Assembly (NCBI RefSeq): GCF_900156335.1
Contig: NZ_FTMZ01000012.1
Location: 62,001-126,000 of the forward strand
Reading direction: 5' to 3'
DNA: 64,000 bases
Source: Sphaerotilus natans
GTDB lineage: Bacteria > Pseudomonadota > Gammaproteobacteria > Burkholderiales > Burkholderiaceae_C
The translations under genes and the position numbers were made by a program. Positions within the stretch are counted from its first letter, which is position 1. Each line of letters opens with the position of its first letter. The notes under the pieces are model-generated. The model was not told where the DNA came from. It ran no database searches and saw only the letters and a list, made by a program, of their open reading frames with translations. Positions 1 to 8,549 of the stretch are shown here, in pieces.

Positions 1-393
1 CTGGTGACCCGATCGGGCGGTCTGCCGGTGATCGGCGAGGGCGGCCCGATCTCGATTCCCGCCAATGCCGAGGTCACGATCGGCGACGACGGCACCGTCG
101 CGGCCAAGGTGCCCGGCGGTGCGGCGGGCGCGGTCGGCCGGCTCAAGCTGGTGGTGCCGGAGACGGCGCTCAAGCGCGGCGACGACGGCCTGTTCCGCGC
201 TGCCGATGGCGATCTGGCGGCCGAGCCGACCGCACGCGTCACCCAGGGCGCGCTGGAGGGCTCGAACGTCAGCGCCGTCGGCACGATGGTGGCGATGATC
301 GCCGCCGCGCGCCAGTTCGAGGCGCAGACCAAGGCGATGCAGACCGCCGAGAAGGACGAGCAGCAGGCCCAGCAGCTGCTGTCGATGAACTGA
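1..393 (+). CDS. flgF: Flagellar proximal rod protein FlgF, C-terminal part
   Basis: The frame is open from the first base, so the gene begins upstream and only its last 130 codons are present. FlgF is one of the proximal rod proteins of the flagellar basal body, exported by the flagellar type III system. The C-terminal FlgF/FlgG signature is visible: [23 protein letters not shown], here cited only as its core GALEGSNVS, followed by a helix that ends in QQLLSMN. Identity rests on this rod-protein tail and on the position directly before flgG, 25 bases away. Stop codon TGA at 391-393. Confidence 0.93.
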   Translation: MVTRSGGLPVIGEGGPISIPANAEVTIGDDGTVAAKVPGGAAGAVGRLKLVVPETALKRGDDGLFRAADGDLAAEPTARVTQGALEGSNVSAVGTMVAMIAAARQFEAQTKAMQTAEKDEQQAQQLLSMN

Positions 394-418
394 TTCCGAA
401 CACGAAGGAGCCGACGCC

Positions 419-1201
419 ATGATGCGTGCGCTGTGGATCTCGAAGACCGGCATGGAAGCCCAGCAGACCCAGCTGGATGTCGTCTCGCACAACCTGGCCA
501 ACGTGGCCACCAACGGGTTCAAGAAGTCGCACGCCGTCTTCGAGGACCTGATGTATCAGTCGCTGCGCCAGACCGGCGCGCCCAACGGCGACCAGGCGCA
601 GCTGCCCACCGGCCTGCAGGTCGGTCTGGGCGTGCGCACGGTGGCGACCTCGCGCCAGTTCAGCCAGGGCACGCTGCAGCAGACCACCAATCCGCTCGAT
701 GTCGCGATCAAGGGCAACGGCTTCTTCCAGGTGCAGATGCCCGACGGCACCACCGGCTACACCCGCGACGGCGCCTTCCAGGTCAGCTCGACCGGCCAGC
801 TGGTGACCAACAACGGCCAGCAGGTGCTGCCCGGCGTGACGATTCCGGCCAATGCGCAGTCGATCACCGTGGGCGCTGACGGCACGGTCTCGGTGGCGGT
901 GCCGGGCCAGGCGGCGCCGCAGCAGGTCGGGCAGCTGACGCTGGCCAACTTCGTCAATCCGGCCGGTCTGGAGCCGCGCGGCCAGAACCTGTACACCGAG
1001 ACGGCTTCCTCGGGCGGTCCCAACGTGGCGGCGCCGGGTGCGGACGGCACCGGCAGCCTGGCGCAGGGCTTCGTCGAGTCCTCGAACGTCAATGTGGTCG
1101 AGGAGCTGATCGGCATGATCCAGACCCAGCGCGCCTACGAGCTGAACTCGAAGGCGATCTCGACCTCGGACCAGATGCTGCAGCGTCTGGCGCAGCTGTG
1201 A
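419..1201 (+). CDS. flgG: Flagellar distal rod protein FlgG
   Basis: FlgG builds the distal rod, the drive-shaft section that crosses the peptidoglycan and outer membrane. The protein is 260 aa, the usual FlgG length. The N-terminal rod signature is present ([19 protein letters not shown], residues about 11-29), as is the C-terminal helix [21 protein letters not shown]. An AAGGAG Shine-Dalgarno lies at 404-409. Its stop overlaps the GTG start of flgH (GTGA), which indicates translational coupling. Confidence 0.97.
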   Translation: MMRALWISKTGMEAQQTQLDVVSHNLANVATNGFKKSHAVFEDLMYQSLRQTGAPNGDQAQLPTGLQVGLGVRTVATSRQFSQGTLQQTTNPLDVAIKGNGFFQVQMPDGTTGYTRDGAFQVSSTGQLVTNNGQQVLPGVTIPANAQSITVGADGTVSVAVPGQAAPQQVGQLTLANFVNPAGLEPRGQNLYTETASSGGPNVAAPGADGTGSLAQGFVESSNVNVVEELIGMIQTQRAYELNSKAISTSDQMLQRLAQL

Positions 1202-1905
1202 TCGCGCCGGCTTCGCGGCGGGGTGCCCGGGGGGCGGCGCTGGCCGCGTCAGCCGGCGCGCTGCTGCTGGCCGGCTGCCAGACGACGATGCTGCCCACGG
1301 TGGCCAAGGTCGACATGCCCGAGACGCCGGTGGTGCGCCCCTACGCGCAGCCGGCACCGGTGCGCGCCAACGGCGCGATCTACCAGGCCAGCCAGTACCG
1401 GCCGCTGTTCGAGGATCACCGCGCCCGGCTGGTGGGCGACACCATCACGGTGCAGATCATCGAGCGGGTCAGCGCCAGCTCCAATTCGACCAGCACGGTC
1501 GAGAAGAAGGGCGAGCTGTCGGGCTCGATCACCGCGCTGCCGATGCTGTCGGCCAACTCCTTCACCCGCGCGGGCGTGGGCGGCAGCAGCGCCAACACCT
1601 TCAGCGGCAAGGGCGGCACCCAGAACAGCAACAACTTCAGCGGCACGATCACCGCCACCGTCGTCGACGTGCTGCCCAACGGGCACCTGATCGTCGCTGG
1701 CGAGAAGCAGATCGGCGTCAACGACAACGTCGACGTGCTGCGCTTTTCCGGCCAGATCGACCCGCGGGTGATCCAGCCGGGCAACCAGGTCGCATCGGCG
1801 CAGATCGCCAATGTGCGCGTCGAGCAGAAGGGCCGGGGCGGCCAGGCTGACGCGCAGCAGATCGGCTGGCTGTCGCGCTTCTTTCTCAACCTGATGCCGA
1901 TCTGA
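1198..1905 (+). CDS. flgH: Flagellar L-ring lipoprotein FlgH
   Basis: FlgH forms the L ring, the bushing through which the flagellar rod passes the outer membrane. The GTG start overlaps the flgG stop. The N-terminus is a lipoprotein signal with lipobox LLAGC and lipidation cysteine at residue 27. The body carries the FlgH signatures [15 protein letters not shown] and the C-terminal [12 protein letters not shown]. The 235 aa length fits the family. It is followed after 35 bases by flgI. Confidence 0.96.
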   Translation: MIAPASRRGARGAALAASAGALLLAGCQTTMLPTVAKVDMPETPVVRPYAQPAPVRANGAIYQASQYRPLFEDHRARLVGDTITVQIIERVSASSNSTSTVEKKGELSGSITALPMLSANSFTRAGVGGSSANTFSGKGGTQNSNNFSGTITATVVDVLPNGHLIVAGEKQIGVNDNVDVLRFSGQIDPRVIQPGNQVASAQIANVRVEQKGRGGQADAQQIGWLSRFFLNLMPI

Positions 1906-1940
1906 GGCCCTGGCGGGCAGCACGATCGGCGGAGTTTCCG

Positions 1941-3128
1941 ATGTCCAGTCTCCTGATGCTCCGGCGCTCGCCGGTCCTGCCCGTGGGTGCGGTGATGCTG
2001 CTGGCGCTGCTGGCCGCGTGGGCCACGCCGGTGCAGGCCGCGCCGGCGGCGGCGCCGGCGCCGGTGGTGCAGCCGGCCACCGCCACCACTGCGCGCATCA
2101 AGGAGGTCGCCACGGTGCAGGGCGTGCGTCCGAACCAGCTCATCGGCTACGGCCTGGTGGTCGGCCTGGACGGCACCGGCGACCAGACCACGCAGACGCC
2201 CTTCACCACGCAGAGCCTGAACGCGATGCTGCAGCAGCTCGGGGTCACGGTGCCAGCCGGCACCTCGATGCAGCTGAAGAATGTCGCCGCGGTGCTGGTG
2301 ACCGCGACGCTGCCGCCCTTCGCGCAGCCGGGGCAGCTGCTCGACATCACCGTGTCCTCGCTGGGCAATGCCAAGAGCCTGCGCGGCGGCACGCTGGTGG
2401 CCACGCCGCTGCGCGGCGCCGACAACCAGATCTACGCGCTGGCCCAGGGCAACCTGATGGTGGGTGGCGCCGGCGCCTCGGCCGGCGGCTCGAAGGTGCA
2501 GGTCAATCACCTGCTGGCCGGGCGCATTCCGGGTGGTGCCACCGTCGAGCGCGGCGTGCTCAGCCCGCTGGGGCAGGGCGATGCGCTGCAGCTCGATCTC
2601 TCCAGCAGCGACTACGCCACCGCACGCGCGGTGGCCGGCGCGATCAACACCCGCTTCGGCGCCGGCACCGCCCAGGCGCTCGACGGCCGGGTCGTCAAGG
2701 TGCGCCTGCCGCCCACGCCCGACGAGCGGGTCAGCTTCATGGCCGAGGTCGAGAATCTCAAGGTCGAGATGGCCGCGCCGGCGGCCAAGGTGGTGGTCAA
2801 CGCCCGCACCGGCTCGGTGGTGATGAACCAGGCCGTCACGCTCGGACCCTGCGCGGTGGCGCATGGCAATCTCTCGGTGACCATCAGCACCACGCCGCAG
2901 GTCAGCCAGCCCCCGCCGCTGTCGGGCGGCCAGACCGTGGTGACCGAGAAGAGCGACATCAAGATGCAGCAGGACGGCGGCGCGCTGATCCAGCTGCCTG
3001 CCGGCACCCGGCTGACCGAGGTGGTCAAGGCGCTGAACTCGCTGGGCGCCACGCCGGCCGATCTGCTGACCATCCTGCAGGCGATCAAGGCCGCCGGCGC
3101 CCTGCAGGCCGAACTCGAGGTGATCTGA
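1941..3128 (+). CDS. flgI: Flagellar P-ring protein FlgI
   Basis: FlgI assembles the periplasmic P ring around the flagellar rod. The 395 aa precursor starts with a Sec signal peptide (hydrophobic [14 protein letters not shown], likely cleavage after TPVQA near residue 34). Family signatures follow: [29 protein letters not shown] and, near the end, [26 protein letters not shown] at 1928-1934 can serve as Shine-Dalgarno. It is separated from flgJ by one base. Confidence 0.97.
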   Translation: MSSLLMLRRSPVLPVGAVMLLALLAAWATPVQAAPAAAPAPVVQPATATTARIKEVATVQGVRPNQLIGYGLVVGLDGTGDQTTQTPFTTQSLNAMLQQLGVTVPAGTSMQLKNVAAVLVTATLPPFAQPGQLLDITVSSLGNAKSLRGGTLVATPLRGADNQIYALAQGNLMVGGAGASAGGSKVQVNHLLAGRIPGGATVERGVLSPLGQGDALQLDLSSSDYATARAVAGAINTRFGAGTAQALDGRVVKVRLPPTPDERVSFMAEVENLKVEMAAPAAKVVVNARTGSVVMNQAVTLGPCAVAHGNLSVTISTTPQVSQPPPLSGGQTVVTEKSDIKMQQDGGALIQLPAGTRLTEVVKALNSLGATPADLLTILQAIKAAGALQAELEVI

Positions 3129-3129
3129 C

Positions 3130-4098
3130 ATGGTCTCGTCCCCGCAGCAGCTCGCCGCCGGCGGCGCCTCCCTCAATGCGCTCAGGCGCGCTGCCACCGA
3201 GGATCCGAAGGCGGCGATCCGCGAGGTCTCGAAGCAGTTCGAGGCGCTGTTCATGCAGGAGCTGATGAAGAGCATGCGCTCCACCACGATGGCAGAGGGC
3301 TTGTTCGAGAACCAGGCCACCGGCATGGGCCGCGACATGCTCGACCAGCAGTACGCGGTGCAGATGTCGGGCCAGCCGGGCGGCCTGGCCGCGGCGATCG
3401 CACGCCAGCTCGAGCGCCAGGCCGGCCTGCCGACGGGCGCCTCCGGTCTGGGGACCGCCGCACCCGAGCCGGGCGCGATGACGATGCTGCCGATGTCGAC
3501 CTGGGCGATGAACGCGATGGCCGGGCGCCGTGCCGCGCCTGCGGTCGCACCGGTCGACCGTGACGACGAGGCTGGTGCTGCCGGCGCGGTGACGCGCGAT
3601 CCCGGCGCCAGCGCCCGCCAGTTCATCGGCCGCCATGCCGAGGCGGCGCAGGCGGTGGCGCGCAGCAGCGGCATCCCGGCCGATTTCATGCTGGCGCAGG
3701 CCGCCCACGAGACCGGCTGGGGCCGGCGCGAGATCCGCGGCAGCGACGGCAGCAACTCGCACAACCTGTTCGGCATCAAGGCTGGCGCCGGCTGGACCGG
3801 ACCGACCGTGACCATCACCACCACCGAGGTCATCGATGGCACGCCCCGCAAGGTGCGGGCGAACTTCCGCGCCTATGCGTCCTACGAGGAGAGCTTCCGC
3901 GACTACGCCCGGCTGATCGGCACCAGCCCGCGCTATGCCGAGGCGATGCGCTCGACCGGCGATGCCGCCGCCTTCGCCGGCAGCCTGCAGCGCGCCGGCT
4001 ACGCCACCGATCCGGACTACGCCGGCAAGCTCAAGCGTGTGATTGATACGACTCGCAGGCTTCAGCGCCACCTGGGTTCTGCCGACATCACCTCATGA
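3130..4098 (+). CDS. flgJ: Flagellar rod-capping protein and peptidoglycan hydrolase FlgJ
   Basis: FlgJ caps the growing rod with its N-terminal domain and opens the peptidoglycan with its C-terminal glucosaminidase domain. In this 322 aa protein the rod-binding domain spans about residues 15-110 (KQFEALFMQELMKSMRSTT). A low-complexity linker follows, and the muramidase domain covers about 155-322. The motif AQAAHETGWG places the putative catalytic glutamate at residue 194, so this is the dual-domain form seen in beta- and gammaproteobacteria. It closes the flgGHIJ block; a 121-base gap separates it from flgK. Confidence 0.96.
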   Translation: MVSSPQQLAAGGASLNALRRAATEDPKAAIREVSKQFEALFMQELMKSMRSTTMAEGLFENQATGMGRDMLDQQYAVQMSGQPGGLAAAIARQLERQAGLPTGASGLGTAAPEPGAMTMLPMSTWAMNAMAGRRAAPAVAPVDRDDEAGAAGAVTRDPGASARQFIGRHAEAAQAVARSSGIPADFMLAQAAHETGWGRREIRGSDGSNSHNLFGIKAGAGWTGPTVTITTTEVIDGTPRKVRANFRAYASYEESFRDYARLIGTSPRYAEAMRSTGDAAAFAGSLQRAGYATDPDYAGKLKRVIDTTRRLQRHLGSADITS

Positions 4099-4219
4099 GT
4101 TCTTGCAGTTCGAGCGGGCCTTTGCGTGATCCGGGCTTCCTGCCCTCGCGCCGCCCCGACGGACCGACTTCCCGCTTTCCGACTTCCAGCGTTCCGATCC
4201 AGACATCACCGAGACCGTC

Positions 4220-5899
4220 ATGAGCACCTCCATCCTGATGAACATGAGCGTGCAGGCGATGTTCGCCGCGCAGGCGCAGATCGCCACCGCAGGCCACAAC
4301 ATCGTCAACGCCAGCGTCAAGGGCTACTCGCGCCAGGAGGTCAAGCTCGGTACGGTGGCGGGGCATGAAACCTCGGCTGGCTACATCGGCCGGGGCGTGT
4401 CGGTGCAGACCATCGAGCGCTCGCACAACACCTTTCTGGGCGGGCAGGTGATCCAGACCCAGTCGCAGGCCGCGGCCGACAGCACCCGCTTCGGTCTGCT
4501 CGAGCAGCTCGAGAGCGCCTACGGCATGGGCGAGGAGGGCCTGGGCCAGGCCACCGCCGACCTCTATGCCTCCTTCTCCGACCTGTCGAGCGCACCGAAG
4601 GACGAGTCGGTGCGCGAGGTGGTGCTGGGCAAGGTCCAGGAGCTGACCTCGCGTTTCCGCTCCACTGGCGACCAGATCGAGCAGCTGCACGAGTCGACGC
4701 TGTCGGAGATCGAGGACCAGGTCTCGCTGGTCAACGGCTTGACCGCCAAGATCGCCACGCTCAACAGCAAGCTGGCCGGCACCGGCGCCCAGGCCAACCA
4801 GCCCAACGATCTGCTCGACCAGCGCGATCAGCTCATCAAGGAGCTGAGCCAGCACATCGACGTCAGCCGCGTCGAGACCCGCGGCGCCGACGGCAAGCCC
4901 GATGGCACCGTCAGCCTGTTCGTCGCCGGTGGCCAGGCGCTGGTGCTGGGCAGCGAAACCCGCGAGCTGGGCGTGCGCATCTCGCAGGGCTCGCCGCAGG
5001 TGGCCAGCCTGGAGGTCGAGGCCAGCGGCACCAAGCGCCCGCTGGATTCGGCCAGCGTGACCGGCGGCAGCCTCGGTGGCCTGCTGCGCTTCCAGAACGA
5101 GGATCTGCCAGAGGCGCGCAGCCAGCTCGGCATGCTGGCAGCGGTGCTGGCCGACACGATCAACACCCAGCACGCGCAGGGCACCGATCTGGACGGCCGC
5201 ACCGGCGGCGACCTGCTCAGCGTCGGCGAGGCCACCGTGCGCCCGTCGGACCGCAATGCGCGCGATGCCTTCGGCCAGCCGGCCACCTCGGTGCAGATCA
5301 CCCGGGTCGCCGGCCAGGGCAGCGCGCTGCGCGCCAGCGACTACGAGCTGCGCGCCGATCCGTCCGATCCGTCCGCCTACCAGGTCACCCGGACCTCGGA
5401 CGGCACGGTCTTCTCGGGCGTCGCCAGCGGTGCGACCATCGACGGCTTCCGCATCGACATCAGCGGCGCGGCGATGGCCTCGGGCGACCGCTTCACGCTG
5501 CAGCCGGTCAGCCAGGCGGCCCAGAATGCCCGCTCGGCGATCACCGACGGCCGCCGCATCGCCGCAGCGGGCGCCAGCTCGGCCGGTTCGGGCAATGCCA
5601 ACGCGCTGCAGCTGCAGGCGCTGACCACCGCCAAGACCTTCGAGGGCCGCTCCTTCACCGACGCGCACTCGCGCATGGTCGCCGACCTGGGCGTGAAGGT
5701 GCAGCGCGCCGAGTCCGAATCGGATGCCTCGACCAAGGTCGCTGATCGGGTCACCGAGCAGATCAGCTCCGAGACCGGCGTGAACCTCGAGGAAGAGGCG
5801 GCGCGCCTGATCCAGTTCCAGCAGAACTACCAGGTGGCCGCGAAGGTACTGACCACCACCCAGAAGATCTTCGACACCATCCTGTCGATCATGAACTGA
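4220..5899 (+). CDS. flgK: Flagellar hook-associated protein 1 FlgK
   Basis: FlgK is the first hook-filament junction protein, secreted after the hook is finished. The protein is 559 aa, close to the usual 540-560. The N-terminal rod-like signature (GHNIVNASVKGYSRQEV, residues about 31-47) and the C-terminal coiled-coil segment (NLEEEAARLIQFQQNYQVAA) are both intact. No strong Shine-Dalgarno is visible before the ATG (GAGACCGTC). The 121-base gap upstream could hold a late-class flagellar promoter, but I see no convincing FliA consensus in it. Confidence 0.96.
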   Translation: MSTSILMNMSVQAMFAAQAQIATAGHNIVNASVKGYSRQEVKLGTVAGHETSAGYIGRGVSVQTIERSHNTFLGGQVIQTQSQAAADSTRFGLLEQLESAYGMGEEGLGQATADLYASFSDLSSAPKDESVREVVLGKVQELTSRFRSTGDQIEQLHESTLSEIEDQVSLVNGLTAKIATLNSKLAGTGAQANQPNDLLDQRDQLIKELSQHIDVSRVETRGADGKPDGTVSLFVAGGQALVLGSETRELGVRISQGSPQVASLEVEASGTKRPLDSASVTGGSLGGLLRFQNEDLPEARSQLGMLAAVLADTINTQHAQGTDLDGRTGGDLLSVGEATVRPSDRNARDAFGQPATSVQITRVAGQGSALRASDYELRADPSDPSAYQVTRTSDGTVFSGVASGATIDGFRIDISGAAMASGDRFTLQPVSQAAQNARSAITDGRRIAAAGASSAGSGNANALQLQALTTAKTFEGRSFTDAHSRMVADLGVKVQRAESESDASTKVADRVTEQISSETGVNLEEEAARLIQFQQNYQVAAKVLTTTQKIFDTILSIMN

Positions 5900-5936
5900 G
5901 CCTGTCCTGAGACGGCAACGAACCAGGAGCCCCGCC

Positions 5937-7172
5937 ATGAGTTACCGCATCGCCTCGGCCCAGAGCCGCGATTCCAGCCTGATCGCGCTGCAGCGCCACG
6001 AGAAGTCCCTGAGCGAGGCGCGCGAGCGTCTGATCAGCGGTCGTCGGGTTGACAAGCCCAGCGACGATCCGGCCGCCGCTGCCCGCGCCGAGCGGGCCCG
6101 CGTCAACCAGACCCGCAGCGAGGGCCTGCTGCGGTCGATGGAGGCCAGCCGCACCGCGATGTCGCTGGCCGAATCGACGATGGGCGATGCGATCGAACGG
6201 CTGCAGGGCGCGCGCGAGACGATCGTGGCCGCGGGCAACGGCATCTACAACGCCGCCGACCGCGCCTCGCTGGCCGAGAGCCTCAAGCATGTGCGCGGCG
6301 AGCTGCTGCGGCTGGCCAACACCACCGACACCGGCGACCACTACATCTTCGGTGGCCAGGCGGCCGAGCGGGTGCCGTTTGCCGACACCGCCGGCGGCGT
6401 GGTCTTCAACGGCGTGGCCGAGAGCGCGCAGGGCTCGCTCGACGAGGCGCTGCCGCTGACGCTCGATGGCGAGGCCGCCTGGCTGGGCGCGCGCAGCGGC
6501 AACGGCGTCTTCAAGACCGCTCCGGGCAACCTCGGTGCAGGCAGCACCGCCTGGATCGGCGCGGGCAGCGTCAGCAACCCGTCGGCGCTGGAGCTGGGCG
6601 AGGGCGAGAGCTACGCGCTGACCTTCTCCGACAGCGCCACCTACACCGTGACCCGCATCGCGGCCGACGGCAGCAGCTCGCCCTATCCGGATGCCGCCGG
6701 CAGCACCCGGGCCTATGTGTCCGGTCAGGCCATCACCGCGTTGCCCGGCATGAGCTTCGCGATCACCGGCACGCCGCAGGCCGGCGATGTCTTCACCGTC
6801 GAGCCCTCGACCGAGGATCTCAGCGTCTTCGACGCGCTCGACAAGGTGATCTCGGTGCTGTCGGACAAGTCGGCGGGCAGCGGTGCGCTCGATCAGGCGC
6901 GCAACTCCGGCCTGCGCGACATCGACCAGGTGCTGTCGAACCTGCAGATGATGCGCTCGCGCTCCGGCGACACGCTCAATCGTCTGGATGGCTTCGAGTC
7001 GCGCACCGACAGCCGCATCGAGGCCGACCAGGTCATCCGCTCCAAGGCCGAGGATCTGGACCTGGCCGAGGCGATTTCCGATCTGAGCACCAAGGAAACG
7101 GTCTACCAGGCGGCGCTGAAGTCCTACGCGACCATGGGCAAGATGTCGCTGTTCGACTACATCGGCACCTGA
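5937..7172 (+). CDS. flgL: Flagellar hook-associated protein 3 FlgL
   Basis: FlgL is the second junction protein between hook and filament and belongs to the flagellin superfamily. The 411 aa protein has the N-terminal flagellin-like helices (LISGRRVDKPSDDPAAAARA, residues about 33-52) and the C-terminal helix ending in KSYATMGKMSLFDYIGT. It is longer than the 317 aa enterobacterial protein because of a larger central variable domain (about residues 150-300), as is common in Burkholderiales. Shine-Dalgarno AGGAG lies at 5925-5929. It is the last clear flagellar gene here. Confidence 0.95.
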   Translation: MSYRIASAQSRDSSLIALQRHEKSLSEARERLISGRRVDKPSDDPAAAARAERARVNQTRSEGLLRSMEASRTAMSLAESTMGDAIERLQGARETIVAAGNGIYNAADRASLAESLKHVRGELLRLANTTDTGDHYIFGGQAAERVPFADTAGGVVFNGVAESAQGSLDEALPLTLDGEAAWLGARSGNGVFKTAPGNLGAGSTAWIGAGSVSNPSALELGEGESYALTFSDSATYTVTRIAADGSSSPYPDAAGSTRAYVSGQAITALPGMSFAITGTPQAGDVFTVEPSTEDLSVFDALDKVISVLSDKSAGSGALDQARNSGLRDIDQVLSNLQMMRSRSGDTLNRLDGFESRTDSRIEADQVIRSKAEDLDLAEAISDLSTKETVYQAALKSYATMGKMSLFDYIGT

Positions 7173-7230
7173 TGCCGCCGCCCGCGCGACTCGCCGCCGC
7201 CGATCAACTCCCGAGCCCGATCTTCCCATC

Positions 7231-8436
7231 ATGCTGTTTCCGGACGCTCCCATCCTCGGGCAGGTCGCGCTGAGCTATTGCCCGATCATCGACCGTCACC
7301 GCAACGTGATGGCCACCCGCCTGACGGTCTTCCCGATGGGCCAGGCGCGCTGGCTGCCGGTGGGCGAGCTGCTGCGCACCGTCAGCGAGGTCTGGCCGCA
7401 GGACGGGCCGCAGGTGGTGCTGTCGGTGCGCTGCGAGAGCCTGCTGGCCGATCTGCTGATGGTCCAGCCGGCCGCCAACGTGGTGATCGAGGTGCCGAAG
7501 TTCATGGCGGGCGATCCGGCGCACCGCGATGACATCCTGCAGCTGGCGGCCAACGGCAACATGCTGCTGCTGTCGGGACGCCCCAACCATCCGCTGCCGC
7601 GCGAGCTGCTCGGCGCCTTCCGCTACTCGATCATCGACCTGGCCGACGAGCGCCGGCTCGATGCCGGACCGCCGCCGCCGGGCGTGACCCGCTCGATCGG
7701 CTTCTTCCAGGAGGGCGTGACGACGATCGCGCAGATGGAGGGGGCCTTCCGGCGCGGCGCGATCGCGGTGCTGGGCTGGCCGGTCGACGAGGCGGTCAAG
7801 CCGCGTCGCGGCAGCAGCGGCGGTATCCGCCCGGACCTGCAGGTCACGCTCGACCTGATCAACCAGGTCAACAACGAGGAGCCGCTGTCGGTGCTCGAGG
7901 CCACGCTCAAGCGCGATCCCTCGCTGGCCTTCAAGCTGATGCGCTACATCAACTCGCCGGTCTTCGGGCTGACGGTCGAGGTGACCTCGTTCTCTCATGC
8001 GGTGATGCTGCTGGGCTACCAGCGCCTGAAGCGCTGGCTGTCGCTGCTGCTGGTGACGGCGGGCAATGACCAGAACCAGCGTCCGGTCATGTTCGCCGCG
8101 GTGCGCCGTGGCCTGCTGATGGAGGCGCTGGCCGGCGAGAACGCGGGCAGCGAGGAACTCAGCGAGATGTTCATCTGCGGCGTGTTCTCGCTGCTGGACC
8201 GGATGTTCCAGAAGCCCTTCGACGAGCTGCTGTCGACGCTGCCGGTGCCCGCCGATGTGCATGCCGCGCTGGTCGATGACAGCGGTCCCTACCACTGCGT
8301 GCTTGAGCTGGTGCGCACGCTGGAAGGCGGCAGCGGCCTGGATGTGCGCGACCATGTCCAGGCCTGCAATCTGTCGATGCGCCATGTCAACCGGGCGCTG
8401 CTGCGCTCGCTGGGCAGCGCGCTGCATGTGGGTTGA
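7231..8436 (+). CDS. YuxH-type signalling protein: degenerate EAL domain plus HDOD domain
   Basis: A 401 aa cytoplasmic protein. Residues about 190-390 form an HDOD output domain (SVLEATLKRDPSLAFKLMRYINSP, quoted by its core LKRDPSLAFKLMRYINS, then SFSHAVMLLGYQRLKRWLSLL). The first half, about residues 8-185, has the position of the EAL domain in YuxH/CdgJ-like proteins but lacks a recognisable EAL motif and its metal ligands. It is therefore probably a non-catalytic protein- or nucleotide-binding module. Proteins of this architecture affect motility in other proteobacteria; the place right behind flgL fits that. The precise partner is unknown. Confidence 0.85.
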   Translation: MLFPDAPILGQVALSYCPIIDRHRNVMATRLTVFPMGQARWLPVGELLRTVSEVWPQDGPQVVLSVRCESLLADLLMVQPAANVVIEVPKFMAGDPAHRDDILQLAANGNMLLLSGRPNHPLPRELLGAFRYSIIDLADERRLDAGPPPPGVTRSIGFFQEGVTTIAQMEGAFRRGAIAVLGWPVDEAVKPRRGSSGGIRPDLQVTLDLINQVNNEEPLSVLEATLKRDPSLAFKLMRYINSPVFGLTVEVTSFSHAVMLLGYQRLKRWLSLLLVTAGNDQNQRPVMFAAVRRGLLMEALAGENAGSEELSEMFICGVFSLLDRMFQKPFDELLSTLPVPADVHAALVDDSGPYHCVLELVRTLEGGSGLDVRDHVQACNLSMRHVNRALLRSLGSALHVG

Positions 8437-8537
8437 TCCGCAGGCGAGACTCCATGAGGGCGTGACATAGCGGACAGCCTTCGGCCTGAGGCCGGGCCGA
8501 CAGGCCGCTGGATTCGGAAAAGTCCGCGGGGGCTGCC

Positions 8538-8543
8538 TACACT
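8538..8543 (+). promoter_or_regulatory. Candidate -10 element of a leaderless transcript
   Basis: TACACT ends 6 bases before the ATG of the HisKA_2 kinase gene, so transcription would begin at or next to the start codon. No Shine-Dalgarno is present. The -35 region is weak. Confidence 0.45.
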
Positions 8544-8549
8544 GCGGCC

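Noticed and set aside
4099-4219. FliA promoter before flgK
   Set aside because: The only resemblance is CCGAT near 4193; the -35 TAAA part is missing at the required distance.
8470-8510. GC-rich hairpin (CGGCCT-G-AGGCCG) after the HDOD gene as a terminator
   Set aside because: Loop of one base and no U tract; such short GC palindromes are common by chance here.
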